Positions 44,226-53,481 of a stretch of DNA of 64,000 bases are shown piece after piece; the first letter of the stretch is position 1, and each line of letters opens with the position of its first letter. Source of the stretch: Veillonella absiana (GTDB lineage: Bacteria; Bacillota; Negativicutes; Veillonellales; Veillonellaceae); the NCBI RefSeq assembly GCF_032970905.1, contig NZ_JAWJZA010000010.1; one strand, given 5' to 3'. The translations under genes were made by a program, and so were the position numbers. The notes under the pieces were generated by a model, which was given only the letters and a program-made list of their open reading frames with translations, was not told the origin of the DNA and searched no databases.

Positions 44226-45260
44226 ATGAGTAATGAAAATGTAATTCGCGCATGGGCTGTGAAAGAAGCGGGCGGTAAATTAGAACGTTATGATTTTGAT
44301 GCCGGAGAATTAGGTGCTGATGATGTAGAAATCAAGGTGGAATATTGTGGCGTATGTCATTCTGATTTATCTATGATGAACAATGAATGGGGTATGAGCA
44401 GTTACCCACTCGTTCCTGGACATGAAGCGGTAGGCGAAATCATTCGTATGGGCAGTGCTGTAAAAGGTCTCAAAGTAGGTCAAAAAGTTGGAATTGGTTG
44501 GACATCGGAATCTTGTCAACATTGTAATCCTTGTATCGGTGGTCATGGTAACTATTGCCCTGAAAACGTACCAACTATTGCTGGGAATGGTCGTCACCAA
44601 GGTGGTTTCGCCGACAAAATGCGTGCACAATGGCAATGGGTGATTCCATTACCAGGCGGTATCGATATGAGTAAAGCCGGTCCATTACTTTGTGGTGGTA
44701 TTACTGTGTTTGAACCATTGTTACAACACAATATCAATGCATCTCATAAAGTAGGCGTTATTGGTATTGGTGGTCTTGGTCATATGGCAATCGATTTCTT
44801 CAACAAATGGGGCTGTGAAGTAACTGCATTCAGTTCTACACCTGATAAATATGATGAAATTCGTGCTATGGGTGCTCATAATATCTTGAATTCCCGTGAT
44901 TCCGAAGAGTTTGCGGCCGCTGCTGGTACATTTGATTTGATTGTATCAACAGTTAGTGTAAAACTTGATTGGAATGCGTATTTACGTCTATTAAAACCAC
45001 AAGGTAAATTACATATTGTTGGTGCTACATTAGATCCAATGGATATCAATGCCTTTGCCCTTATCGCTGGCGAAAGAGGCGTAGCTGGTTCTGCTACAGG
45101 ATCCCCAGTACAATTGCGTACGATGATTGAATTTGCAGCACGTAAAGGGGTGTTACCAATTACTGAAAACTTCAACATGTCCGAAGTGAATGAAGCGATG
45201 GAACATTTAGAAGCTGGTAAGGCCCGTTACCGTATTGTATTGAAAAATGATTTTGAATAG
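44226..45260 (+). CDS. Zinc-dependent NAD(P) alcohol dehydrogenase (cinnamyl/YahK type)
   Basis: A 344-residue medium-chain dehydrogenase. Catalytic zinc ligands are in YCGVCHSDL and GHEAVGEI. The structural zinc loop has Cys in SCQHCNPC and NYC. The cofactor fold is VGVIGIGGLGHMAIDF. The subgroup usually reduces aldehydes with NADPH. AAGGA lies before the ATG at 44226. A large terminator follows. It probably stands alone. Confidence 0.92.
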   Translation: MSNENVIRAWAVKEAGGKLERYDFDAGELGADDVEIKVEYCGVCHSDLSMMNNEWGMSSYPLVPGHEAVGEIIRMGSAVKGLKVGQKVGIGWTSESCQHCNPCIGGHGNYCPENVPTIAGNGRHQGGFADKMRAQWQWVIPLPGGIDMSKAGPLLCGGITVFEPLLQHNINASHKVGVIGIGGLGHMAIDFFNKWGCEVTAFSSTPDKYDEIRAMGAHNILNSRDSEEFAAAAGTFDLIVSTVSVKLDWNAYLRLLKPQGKLHIVGATLDPMDINAFALIAGERGVAGSATGSPVQLRTMIEFAARKGVLPITENFNMSEVNEAMEHLEAGKARYRIVLKNDFE

Positions 45261-45282
45261 ATAGAATTATATGGTGAAAAAT

Positions 45283-45341
45283 AAAAGACTCGTACGAGCC
45301 CGATATCCTGTAAAGGCTATCGGCTTAGTACGAGTCTTTTG
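45283..45341. terminator. Long bidirectional terminator after the alcohol dehydrogenase
   Basis: Arms AAAAGACTCGTAC (45283-45295) and GTACGAGTCTTTT (45328-45340) pair perfectly and extend inward with GATA/TATC. Confidence 0.9.
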
Positions 45342-45400
45342 TGCATATAAAGTTCTAATGCTGTTTAATTACTTTCACCATTAATCTGTTTATTAGTACA

Positions 45401-46057
45401 TTAACCAGCTGTGTATGGTCCGAAACGACCAGCGAATAGGTAGGAACCCATTTTGCCAAGAACTGCAGCAAACACACTGGATACGATACCTAAGGCAATC
45501 ATGATTAGGGCATTATCAACATGAATCCCTGATGTCCAAGCCATGTAGGATTGAATCAAACTGAGTACAAAGTAAATAATACTTAAATACATTTTTTTCT
45601 TCAGTGCGGACGCGGTAGTAGTTTTGTAACGCATTTTACCGCCGATGTAACCAGATACAGCACCAACTAATACCAATAAAGGTAATACCATTGCTACTAA
45701 TGTAGTAAAGTCAAATAGACGGAAAGCCAAAGTGTAAGGAACTAGCAATGCTAATAGAGGTAATACAAAAGATAAGGTAGAACCTACAATTGGGAAATGT
45801 ACTGCAATTGGATGTAAATGAAGACCTAATAATTTAGCACGTTGTGCATTCATTTTACGCGGTTTATATTCCATCCAAACTGTACTTGGGAATCCACATG
45901 CAGGACAAGGTTTATCTGCTTCGTCTGCTTTTTCGATATAGCCACAAACACGACAGATAACATATTCTGTAGCAATTTTTTTTTCCATTTTTTCTGCTAC
46001 TGCTGGCTTAGGCGGAGTTGCAGTTGGCGCATTTCCATTAGTTGTTGGTGTTTCCAT
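45401..46057 (-). CDS. Rubredoxin-like domain fused to a four-helix membrane protein
   Basis: A 218-residue protein. After a Pro/Thr-rich start comes a rubredoxin-type metal site (YVICRVCGYIEKADEADKPC, then PACGF), and then about four membrane helices with LHLHPIAVHFPIVGS, resembling DUF2231. It could carry electrons to or from the membrane, perhaps with rubrerythrin nearby, but this is inference. AGAGGA is 6 bp before ATG 46057, so I shorten the frame by 18 bp. Confidence 0.8.
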   Translation of the reverse strand: METPTTNGNAPTATPPKPAVAEKMEKKIATEYVICRVCGYIEKADEADKPCPACGFPSTVWMEYKPRKMNAQRAKLLGLHLHPIAVHFPIVGSTLSFVLPLLALLVPYTLAFRLFDFTTLVAMVLPLLVLVGAVSGYIGGKMRYKTTTASALKKKMYLSIIYFVLSLIQSYMAWTSGIHVDNALIMIALGIVSSVFAAVLGKMGSYLFAGRFGPYTAG

Positions 46058-46212
46058 AAGATCCTCTTTCATCAATTAATCAAAAATTTTTAACTATATA
46101 ATAATTTTTATTGTTTATATGTATAGTATACTACGTATAGCGAAAAAAATCGATATGAATCATGTAATTATATATGTGGAGATATATTAATAAGTCATAT
46201 ATGGTGAACATA

Positions 46213-46254
46213 AAAAAGCCGACTACATCTATGTGTGTAGTCGACCTTTAGGCA
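46213..46254. terminator. Terminator after ychF
   Basis: Stem GCCGACTACA with TGTAGTCGAC and flanking A and T tracts; it serves ychF on the minus strand. Confidence 0.75.
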
Positions 46255-46264
46255 TTTAATTTTA

Positions 46265-47371
46265 TTATACATTGAAGCGGAAATGAGTTACATCGCCATC
46301 TTTCATTACGTAGTCTTTACCTTCAAGACGAACAAGACCTTTTTCTTTCGCAGCGTTTTGGCTGCCACAAGCCTCTAGGTCTGCGAAGGATACGATTTCT
46401 GCACGAATAAAACCTTTTTCTATATCAGAGTGAATTTTACCAGCTGCTTGAGGAGCTTTTGTGCCATTTACGATGGTCCACGCACGAGCTTCCATTTCGC
46501 CAGCTGTGAAGTAGTTGATTAAACCTAACAATGCATAGCTTGCTTTGATTAATTTTGTTAGGCCCGACTCATCAAGACCAAGATCGCCAAGGAATATTTT
46601 GGCTTCTTCGTCAGATAATTCCGCGATTTCAGATTCGATACGCGCAGATACTACAACGATACCAGAACCTTCAGCTTTTGCGTATTCTTCAACGCGTTTT
46701 ACATATTCGTTACCGGAGTAATCGGATACTTCGTCTTCGGATATATTAGCTACATATAAGGATGGTTTAGCTGTTAACAAGGATAATTCCTTGATCATTT
46801 CTAATTCTTCTTCTTCAAGACCTTGTGCACGAACTGGTTTCGCTTCGCCAAGACCTTCGATGATACGATCTAAAATCGGTAGTTCCGCACGGGCATCTTT
46901 GTCGCCAGATTTTGCGATTTTTTCGATACGTTGTTTACGTTTTTCTACGGAATCTAAATCAGCTAAACACAATTCAGTATTAATGATTTCGATGTCTCGA
47001 ATCGGGTCGATGGAACCAGATACGTGAGTGATATTAGGGTCATCAAAACAACGAATGACTTGTGCAATGGCATCCACTTGGCGAATGTGACTCAAGAATT
47101 TATTGCCCAAACCTTCGCCTTTGGACGCACCGGCTACAAGACCTGCGATATCTACGAAACGCATAGCTGCTGGTAAAATACGTTTTGAACCGAACATATC
47201 AGCCAATACTTGTAAACGATTATCTGGAACGTCAACAACACCTACGTTAGGCTCGATTGTACAGAATGGATAGTTTGCCGCTTCTGCTCCTGCTTTTGTA
47301 ATGGCATTGAATAATGTACTTTTACCGACGTTAGGAAGGCCAACAATGCCTACTTCAAGATTTGTGCTCAT
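46265..47371 (-). CDS. ychF: Redox-regulated ATPase YchF
   Basis: An Obg-family P-loop protein that hydrolyses ATP and interacts with ribosomes. The 368-residue protein has G1 GLPNVGKSTLFNAIT, G3 DIAGLVAGASKG, and VANISED in place of NKxD, which is the change that gives ATP preference. The C-terminal TGS domain includes INYFTAGEMEARAWT. It follows the rule of a single-copy conserved gene with its own terminator. Confidence 0.96.
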   Translation of the reverse strand: MSTNLEVGIVGLPNVGKSTLFNAITKAGAEAANYPFCTIEPNVGVVDVPDNRLQVLADMFGSKRILPAAMRFVDIAGLVAGASKGEGLGNKFLSHIRQVDAIAQVIRCFDDPNITHVSGSIDPIRDIEIINTELCLADLDSVEKRKQRIEKIAKSGDKDARAELPILDRIIEGLGEAKPVRAQGLEEEELEMIKELSLLTAKPSLYVANISEDEVSDYSGNEYVKRVEEYAKAEGSGIVVVSARIESEIAELSDEEAKIFLGDLGLDESGLTKLIKASYALLGLINYFTAGEMEARAWTIVNGTKAPQAAGKIHSDIEKGFIRAEIVSFADLEACGSQNAAKEKGLVRLEGKDYVMKDGDVTHFRFNV

Positions 47372-47534
47372 GGTACCACCTTTTAGAAAAACTTATGATT
47401 ATACTTGCAATTATCTTGCTTTGTGAAAGTTTCGAACTTTTACAATGAAAGGTCGATTTACAATCAAGATAGTAGTTTATATTTAGTAAGCGACGATATT
47501 CGTCAACAATGTATTATACCATATAAACAATAGA

Positions 47535-47566
47535 AATGGCTAACAAGACGAATCTTGTTAGCCATT
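47535..47566. terminator. Terminator after ddh
   Basis: Perfect 14-bp stem AATGGCTAACAAGA / TCTTGTTAGCCATT with a CGAA loop. Confidence 0.85.
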
Positions 47567-47578
47567 TTAGGTATTTTC

Positions 47579-48553
47579 TTATAAAGAATGGGCACGTAAT
47601 TCTTCAGCAGAGTGAGTGGAGATCCAAGCTGGAGGAATATCGAATACTGTGTAACAACCAGTACCACCATGTTTAGCAAGGCGGTAGATACCACGAGCAT
47701 ATGCTACAAGAGCGGAGCCAGTGAATTCAGGGTTGCTGTCAAGTTTTAAGGAGTATTCTACCACGTGTTGAGTACCATCTGTAGTTTCACCAGAGCGAAG
47801 AACGAAGCCACCATGTGGAATGCCTTTGTGGTTTTTGTCTAACTCATCTTGAGAGATAAAGTTTACGATAGTTTCATAACCAACAAAGTAGTTTTCCATA
47901 GTTTTGATTTCGTTTTCAATTTTTGCTTTGTCAGCGCCTTCAGCAGCTACTACATAGCATTCACGAATATGACCTTTGTAAGCGTCGACTTCTGGTGTGG
48001 CACCATTACGGATGTCGTTAAGAATTTCTTCTTTAGGGCAAGTGTATTGACGAGCGTCAAGAACGCCATCGATACGACGGATAGCATCGGAGTGGCCTTG
48101 GCTAACACCACGACCCCAGAATGTGTAGGATTTGCCTTTTGGCAAGATGCTTTCAGCGTAAACACGTTGTAAAGAGAACATACCAGGATCCCAACCGCAA
48201 GAGATAAGAGCGGCATTGCCAGCTTCTTTTGCTACTTTGTTAACATTGTCAAAATGTTCAGGAATACGAGCATGTGTATCGAAACTATCGATAACTGTGA
48301 AGTATTTAGCAACCATTGGAGTTTGTTCGATAAGGTCAGTAGCGGAGCCACCACATAATACCATAACGTCAACTTTGCCTTTAAAATTAGGAAGATCTTC
48401 CATTGTGTACGCAGGTACACCACTTACAGTTTGGATACCAGCACGACGGGAAAATACACCAACTAATTCCATATCTGGTTGTAATTGTACAGATGCTTCT
48501 ACACCGCGTGCCAAGTTACCATAGCCAACGATGCCAATGCGAATATTACTCAT
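47579..48553 (-). CDS. ddh: meso-Diaminopimelate dehydrogenase
   Basis: Makes meso-diaminopimelate in one NADPH-dependent step from tetrahydrodipicolinate. The 324-residue protein begins IRIGIVGYGNLARGVEASV (Rossmann motif), has SCGWDPGMFSLQRVY near residue 120 and the FWGRGVSQGHSDAIR and PHGGFVLRSGETTDG segments. AGGAGG precedes the start. dapL, an alternative route to the same product, is the next gene upstream, 120 bp away. Confidence 0.95.
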   Translation of the reverse strand: MSNIRIGIVGYGNLARGVEASVQLQPDMELVGVFSRRAGIQTVSGVPAYTMEDLPNFKGKVDVMVLCGGSATDLIEQTPMVAKYFTVIDSFDTHARIPEHFDNVNKVAKEAGNAALISCGWDPGMFSLQRVYAESILPKGKSYTFWGRGVSQGHSDAIRRIDGVLDARQYTCPKEEILNDIRNGATPEVDAYKGHIRECYVVAAEGADKAKIENEIKTMENYFVGYETIVNFISQDELDKNHKGIPHGGFVLRSGETTDGTQHVVEYSLKLDSNPEFTGSALVAYARGIYRLAKHGGTGCYTVFDIPPAWISTHSAEELRAHSL

Positions 48554-48673
48554 GTTTTGCCTCCTATGAGTCTATAAATACATGTAAAATTAATAAAAGA
48601 CAAATTTTAAATTGAGTGTGGTCAATGAAATTCAAATTGACCACGTCTCTTTCTAACATACTATATGGGAAAA

Positions 48674-49903
48674 TTAGAATTTCAATGTTTTAATACGGTC
48701 GATGGCACGTAATGTATTTTCACGGCTACCGAATGCAGTTAAACGAAGGTATCCTTCACCACAAGGACCAAAGCCGGAACCAGGTGTGGATACGATTTGT
48801 ACTTGTTCAAGTAAAAGATCGAATAATTCCCAACTAGTCATGTTGCCAGGTGTTTTCAACCAAATGTAAGGGGCATTTACGCCACCATATACAGTGAGGC
48901 CGATGGATTCCAAACCTTCTTTGATGATGCGAGCATTTTCTTTGTAATAGGCAATCGCTTCACCAGTTTGTTTGCGACCTTCAGGTGTGTACACAGCTTC
49001 TGCACCACGTTGAATGATGTAAGGCACACCGTTGAATTTAGTGCATTGGCGACGATTCCATAATGGATTCAATGATTGGCGTTCGCCAGATTTAGTTTTT
49101 GCCGTGACTTCGTTTGGTACAACTGCATAGGCACAACGAGTACCTGTGAAACCAGCTGTTTTGGAGAAGGAGCGGAATTCGATAGCGACTTCTCGAGCAC
49201 CTTCGATTTCGTAGATACTGCGAACTGTATCAGTGTCGCTGATGAAAGCTTCATAAGCGGAGTCAAACATCAACACAATATCGTTTTCCTTACAGAATGC
49301 AACCCATTCCGCCAAACGAGCACGGGACAATACAGTACCCGTTGGGTTGTTAGGGGAACAAAGGTATACAATGTCTACGTGTTCTGTTGGGAACTCAGGA
49401 GAGAAATTGTTTTCTGCATGTGTTGGCAAGTATACAACTTTTTCAAAAATGCCATTCACAGCTTTGCCAGTACGGCCAGCCATTACATTTGAATCAAGGT
49501 ATACAGGGTATACTGGATCAGTGATAGCGATAACATTATCTTCGCTGAATAATTCTTGGATATTGCCCACGTCAGTTTTGGCGCCATCGGATACGAATAC
49601 TTCGTCAATGGAAATGGCGATACCCAATGGTTTGTAATCGCCATCTACGATAGCTTGGCGCAAGAAATCGTAACCTTGTTCAGGACCGTAACCGCGGAAT
49701 GTGTCGGCATTGCCCATTTCATCAACGGCTTTGTGCATAGCTTCTGTTACAGCAGGTACGAGTGGCAATGTTACGTCGCCAATACCTAAACGAATAATGT
49801 CTGCTTCTGGATGTGCTGCGCTATATTCAGTAACTTTGCGAGCGATGGTGGCAAATAAATAAGAACCTTGTAGGTTTAAATAATTTTCATTAACTTGTGC
49901 CAT
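48674..49903 (-). CDS. dapL: LL-diaminopimelate aminotransferase
   Basis: Converts tetrahydrodipicolinate to LL-diaminopimelate with glutamate. The 409-residue PLP enzyme has LGIGDVTLPL near the start, VYLCSPNNPTGTVLSR, and the PLP-lysine segment FRSFSKTAGFTGTRC. AAGGGAA precedes the ATG. Upstream of it on the minus strand is ATACTTTCACCAT (49930-49918), one copy of a dispersed motif. Confidence 0.95.
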   Translation of the reverse strand: MAQVNENYLNLQGSYLFATIARKVTEYSAAHPEADIIRLGIGDVTLPLVPAVTEAMHKAVDEMGNADTFRGYGPEQGYDFLRQAIVDGDYKPLGIAISIDEVFVSDGAKTDVGNIQELFSEDNVIAITDPVYPVYLDSNVMAGRTGKAVNGIFEKVVYLPTHAENNFSPEFPTEHVDIVYLCSPNNPTGTVLSRARLAEWVAFCKENDIVLMFDSAYEAFISDTDTVRSIYEIEGAREVAIEFRSFSKTAGFTGTRCAYAVVPNEVTAKTKSGERQSLNPLWNRRQCTKFNGVPYIIQRGAEAVYTPEGRKQTGEAIAYYKENARIIKEGLESIGLTVYGGVNAPYIWLKTPGNMTSWELFDLLLEQVQIVSTPGSGFGPCGEGYLRLTAFGSRENTLRAIDRIKTLKF

Positions 49904-49930
49904 GTGTATTCCCTTCTATGGTGAAAGTAT

Positions 49931-50255
49931 ATCTAAATTTATCTACTTACTATAGTAATAGAGAATATGGTTTGTGTAAATAACTTTCTATAGAATTTTT
50001 GCATTTCATATTTGCATATGGTGAAGACATGTTGAGTTTTGAATGCATATCTATGGTAAATGTGTATAGGTATTATTAGGTCTCATCAGGTCTAATCACG
50101 CTCGATACCAAAACATTACACAGATTTTACATAATAAAGATATTAAATTGTATATATACGGATATGATAAAGATTACGGATATGATAAAGATGTAAAGGA
50201 CTAATCATAATGGATAGAAGGGAACGAAACGACGTTCTAAAGGAGCCGTAATCAT
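49931..50255. other. Gene-free stretch with an 18-bp tandem repeat
   Basis: AT-rich sequence between divergent genes. TACGGATATGATAAAGAT occurs twice in tandem (50157-50174 and 50175-50192), before the start of the following small gene. No gene is seen. Confidence 0.7.
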
Positions 50256-50609
50256 ATGACTGATAGCAATAAGAAAACGACAAAATGGATGAAGACCCAA
50301 TTAGTAGGTTTGTTGGGCGACATTAATGTGTCTAAACATATTAAACATGCAGGTACAATGAAGGATAGTATGACTCTGAATCGAGATGACATTAGTGAAG
50401 CAGATATGAGGGATATTGTTCGAGTAGTGAACTTTTACAAAGAAGAGTGTGTGAATTATGAAGGGGAAACCCCAGCCTCGGATAAAGCACGCATGAAGTT
50501 AGATGCAAAAATAAAATCTAAAGATGGTAATACTGTGATTGATATCGTCGATGAAAGTGCGATTACGGCAGCAGTCGTCAAGATGGGGGCATCAAAGTGG
50601 AGGTACTAG
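50256..50609 (+). CDS. Small hypothetical protein
   Basis: A 117-residue hydrophilic protein that I do not recognise. It has no signal peptide or membrane helix, is rich in Lys, Asp and Met, and looks mainly helical (TKWMKTQLVGLLGDIN; ISEADMRDIVRVVNFYKEE) with a more strand-like end. AAGGAG lies about 12 bp before the ATG. It stands alone before the ribosomal protein operon. Confidence 0.55.
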   Translation: MTDSNKKTTKWMKTQLVGLLGDINVSKHIKHAGTMKDSMTLNRDDISEADMRDIVRVVNFYKEECVNYEGETPASDKARMKLDAKIKSKDGNTVIDIVDESAITAAVVKMGASKWRY

Positions 50610-50752
50610 AAGCTATAGGCTAGATAGTTTTACAAATTTATAGATTATAAAAGCGGAAATATTACTATCTGGATACAACATGTTACAGTTATGTACCATT
50701 TTTTGTACATCTTTTTGTACATCTTGAAGAGTAGAATGAATATATATTCTTA

Positions 50753-50781
50753 TTGCTTTTTCTAGCCGGTTACGTTATAAT
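50753..50781 (+). promoter_or_regulatory. Predicted promoter of the rpsF operon
   Basis: TTGCTT at 50753-50758 and TATAAT at 50776-50781, 17 bp apart. Confidence 0.65.
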
Positions 50782-50799
50782 AATAAAGCTTATTGATGG

Positions 50800-50860
50800 T
50801 AAGCACTTCCTACCCCTATGTGAGATAGGGGCATTAGTCCGAAAGAGGAGGTGATTTTGT
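50800..50860 (+). promoter_or_regulatory. rpsF leader hairpin
   Basis: A 6-bp stem, TACCCC/GGGGCA region around a TATGTGAGAT loop, followed by GTCCGAAAG and the ribosome binding site. S6:S18 autoregulation through an rpsF leader is known in other bacteria and involves a CCG element; I cannot show that this leader has the right fold. Confidence 0.35.
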
Positions 50861-51145
50861 ATGAACAAATACGAAGTCATGGTTATTGTGAAACCAGCCG
50901 AAGAAGAAGCTACTAATGCTGTAATTGAAAAAATTGAGGCGTTAATTGCTCGTGTAGGCGGCACAGTAGAAAAGGTAGATCGTTGGGGCAAGCGTCGTCT
51001 TGCGTACGCAGTGAAAAAATTCACTGATGGTTTCTACGTATTGGTTAACTTTGAAGCAGATCCTGCTGAAATCAAAGAAATCGACCGCGTTATGAAAATC
51101 AACGATGAGATCCTTAAACACCTGATTGTTAAACACGACGCTTAA
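50861..51145 (+). CDS. rpsF: 30S ribosomal protein S6
   Basis: A 94-residue ribosomal protein of the small-subunit platform. It begins MNKYEVMVIVKP and has GTVEKVDRWGKRRLAYAVKKFTDGFYVL, the family core. AGGAGGTG precedes the start. It opens the conserved rpsF-ssb-rpsR operon. Confidence 0.98.
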   Translation: MNKYEVMVIVKPAEEEATNAVIEKIEALIARVGGTVEKVDRWGKRRLAYAVKKFTDGFYVLVNFEADPAEIKEIDRVMKINDEILKHLIVKHDA

Positions 51146-51169
51146 TTCAAACGCCCAGGAGGTAAAGAC

Positions 51170-51568
51170 ATGAACTCTGTACAAATTTTGGGTAATTTAG
51201 CTCGTGATCCTGAAGTACGTTTTACTAAGACTGGCAGAGCTGTTGCTACTTTCACAGTGGCGGCAACGAACACATATGTTGATTCCACTACAAACGAAAC
51301 GAAAGAACAAACCGCTTTCATTAACGTAGTAGCTTGGGGAAAACTTGGTGAAGCTGCAGGCAATCTTCGTAAAGGCAGTCGTTGCTTTGTTGAAGGTCGT
51401 CTACAAACTCGTTCTTATGAAACGCAGGATGGTCAAAAACGTTATGTTACCGAAGTGGTAGCTAACTTCGTGGGCCAATCCCTTGATATGAATACTAATT
51501 CTTTCGATGGTGGGTCCAATTTTGATAGTTTCAGTACAGGCGGAGATGACGAACATATTCCATTCTAA
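51170..51568 (+). CDS. ssb: Single-stranded DNA-binding protein
   Basis: A 132-residue SSB with an N-terminal OB fold (MNSVQILGNLARDPEVRFT to VEGRLQTRSYETQDGQ), a Gly/Asn/Ser-rich linker and the acidic tail DDEHIPF that recruits partner proteins. AGGAGG precedes the start. It lies between rpsF and rpsR as in most Firmicutes. Confidence 0.98.
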   Translation: MNSVQILGNLARDPEVRFTKTGRAVATFTVAATNTYVDSTTNETKEQTAFINVVAWGKLGEAAGNLRKGSRCFVEGRLQTRSYETQDGQKRYVTEVVANFVGQSLDMNTNSFDGGSNFDSFSTGGDDEHIPF

Positions 51569-51626
51569 GGAATCGTTTCCGTTCTTGTGTTAGGGACTCC
51601 TACTAATTCGAAAAGGAGGATTCACA

Positions 51627-51857
51627 ATGAGAAGAGATAGAGGCAGAAAGCCAAGAAGAAAAGTTTGCGTTTTCTGTGCAGACCATATCGATCAAATCGA
51701 CTACAAAGATGTTGCTAAACTTCGTCGTTTTACGACTGAACGTGGCAAAATTCTTCCACGTCGTATTTCCGGTACTTGCGCAAAACATCAACGTAAATTG
51801 ACTACATCTATCAAACGTGCACGTGCAATCGCATTATTGCCATTCACTGCAGAATAA
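51627..51857 (+). CDS. rpsR: 30S ribosomal protein S18
   Basis: A 76-residue basic protein with VCVFCADHIDQIDYKDVAKLRRF and the C-terminal RRISGTCAKHQRKL signature. It retains Cys residues in a CxxC arrangement, so it may be the zinc-binding form. AAGGAGG precedes the ATG. Confidence 0.98.
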   Translation: MRRDRGRKPRRKVCVFCADHIDQIDYKDVAKLRRFTTERGKILPRRISGTCAKHQRKLTTSIKRARAIALLPFTAE

Positions 51858-51868
51858 TAGAGTATCAA

Positions 51869-51909
51869 ATAAAAACCTCGTAAACACCTTGTGTTTGCGA
51901 GGTTTTTTT
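51869..51909 (+). terminator. Terminator of the rpsF operon
   Basis: Stem AAAACCTCGTAAACAC with TGTTTGCGAGGTTTT, loop CTTG region, followed by a T-run. Confidence 0.92.
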
Positions 51910-52009
51910 ATGCAATACAGGGATATAATATGGTTGATTTAAATATATTATATTCGTATCAGTTATTTGAATAACAACTTTATATATGTTAAATAAATAT
52001 GCTTTCTGT

Positions 52010-52034
52010 AAATCCCTCAGTAGAGGGATTTTTC
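52010..52034 (+). terminator. Small terminator-like hairpin
   Basis: AATCCCTC and GAGGGATT around AGTA, followed by TTT. No gene precedes it closely, so it may be a second stop for readthrough. Confidence 0.6.
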
Positions 52035-52094
52035 AGTATGAATGTACAAAAAAAGAAAAAAGTTAAAATTGGTATAAAAATAATTATGAAAAAT

Positions 52095-52123
52095 TTGTAA
52101 AATATAAATTGTCATGCTATAAT
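52095..52123 (+). promoter_or_regulatory. Predicted promoter with extended -10
   Basis: TTGTAA at 52095-52100, 17-bp spacer, TATAAT at 52118-52123 preceded by TGC (extended -10). It lies 60 bp before the next gene. Confidence 0.75.
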
Positions 52124-52183
52124 ACGAATATATTATTCTTACTGTAATTTAATATAGCAAGAGAGTTTAAGGGAGATATACTT

Positions 52184-52672
52184 ATGAAAAAGTTAGTGAT
52201 ACTTTCACTAGCGGTTTCACTACTAACTGGCGGGTATGCAATAGAGACTCTAGGTGCTGCAGAACAAGGTGTAGCTATACGTCAATTGTACTCTGCAGCG
52301 GGTTTGAAAAAAACAAATAATGCATTGGGTTTATTTGATCGAATGTCGGCAGAGTCAGATTTTGGGATTGATTATAATAAATTAAATGAACAACGTTTAC
52401 AAGGTTTGAATGAAGCGTTGGGCAAAAGTAGTAATGAGAGCACTACTGAAGCTAGCAAAGGAATAAAATATAATAATTTCCCAAAGAAAAGACCAAAACC
52501 ATATAATCGTGACCGTGCGAAAATGGGCAACTTGGATCGGGAAATCATTATTACTGCTGCCTTAGCAGCTAATGTTGGTGCTAATAGCATATACGAACAA
52601 CATAGAAATAAACTGATTGAATTAGGGTTAACACCTGAACAAATCAATATGTTAGAGTCTATAGCTTATTAA
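52184..52672 (+). CDS. Small exported protein of unknown function
   Basis: A 162-residue protein with a clear signal peptide (KKLVILSLAVSLLTGGYA, cleavage perhaps near residue 25). The mature part is polar and mostly helical, with a basic Pro/Lys patch near residue 100 (FPKKRPKPYNRDRAKMG) and a C-terminal LTPEQINMLESIAY. No known domain is recognised. It has its own strong promoter and terminator. Confidence 0.65.
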   Translation: MKKLVILSLAVSLLTGGYAIETLGAAEQGVAIRQLYSAAGLKKTNNALGLFDRMSAESDFGIDYNKLNEQRLQGLNEALGKSSNESTTEASKGIKYNNFPKKRPKPYNRDRAKMGNLDREIIITAALAANVGANSIYEQHRNKLIELGLTPEQINMLESIAY

Positions 52673-52701
52673 GCTGTGCTAGATGAAACTTTGTTTTCAT
52701 G

Positions 52702-52748
52702 AGGCTGTGAAAGAATGACGAAAGTTAATTCTTTTACAGCCTTTTTTG
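52702..52748 (+). terminator. Terminator after the small exported protein
   Basis: Stem AGGCTGTGAAAGAAT with ATTCTTTTACAGCCT and a T-run. Confidence 0.9.
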
Positions 52749-52826
52749 ATGTTTTATTTGACGTAAGAAATTGCCTTTCTTATAATAAGGATAAGATGAA
52801 ATTCGTATGTACATAAAGGAGATAGA

Positions 52827-53480
52827 ATGCGTTTACGTAGAAAACCGTGGATTGATGAAGCGATTCACGAGTATGATTCACATATTATTTTAGAAAACCA
52901 TGGTGAGCACAAAGGAAAGTGGAGAGAATTATTTGAGGACCCTACTAAACCTTTGTACATGGAACTTGGAACGGGCAAAGGACGTTTTATTGCAGGCATG
53001 GCTGAGGAACATCCAGAAGCTAACTTTGTTGGTTTTGAAGTGCAAATGGGTGTTATCTATTATGCTGCACAAAAACTCTATGAGCGCAATTTATCAAATG
53101 CGAAGGTAGCGTTATTTGATATTGCTGGCATTGAAGATATTGTTGAATCTGGCGAAGTTGATCATTTTTACATTAATTTTTGTGATCCATGGCCAAAGGC
53201 TAAACATGCAAAACGTCGTTTAACGTACCATACCTTCCTTGACCGGTACGCACGTTTACTCAAAGAAGATGGAGAAATTCATTTTAAAACGGATAACGAA
53301 GGTTTATTCATGTTTTCCCTCGAAGAATTCCAAAATTGTGGCTGGACATTGAAAAATGTAACGTATGATTTACATAGTACAGACCTACCTAATGTAAAAA
53401 CGGAATACGAAGAGAAATTTAGTGCCAAAGGACAACCAATTTTCCGATTAGAAGCCATCAAGCCAAAGACGGAGGCGTAA
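52827..53480 (+). CDS. trmB: tRNA (guanine-46-N7)-methyltransferase
   Basis: Methylates G46 of the tRNA variable loop using S-adenosylmethionine. The 217-residue protein has the SAM loop LGTGKGRFIAGMAEEHPEANFVGFEVQ and the catalytic-region INFCDPWPKAKHAKRRL, plus a C-terminal KTEYEEKFSAKG segment. AAGGAG precedes the start. The cell-shape gene follows 1 bp after the stop. Confidence 0.96.
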   Translation: MRLRRKPWIDEAIHEYDSHIILENHGEHKGKWRELFEDPTKPLYMELGTGKGRFIAGMAEEHPEANFVGFEVQMGVIYYAAQKLYERNLSNAKVALFDIAGIEDIVESGEVDHFYINFCDPWPKAKHAKRRLTYHTFLDRYARLLKEDGEIHFKTDNEGLFMFSLEEFQNCGWTLKNVTYDLHSTDLPNVKTEYEEKFSAKGQPIFRLEAIKPKTEA

Positions 53481-53481
53481 T

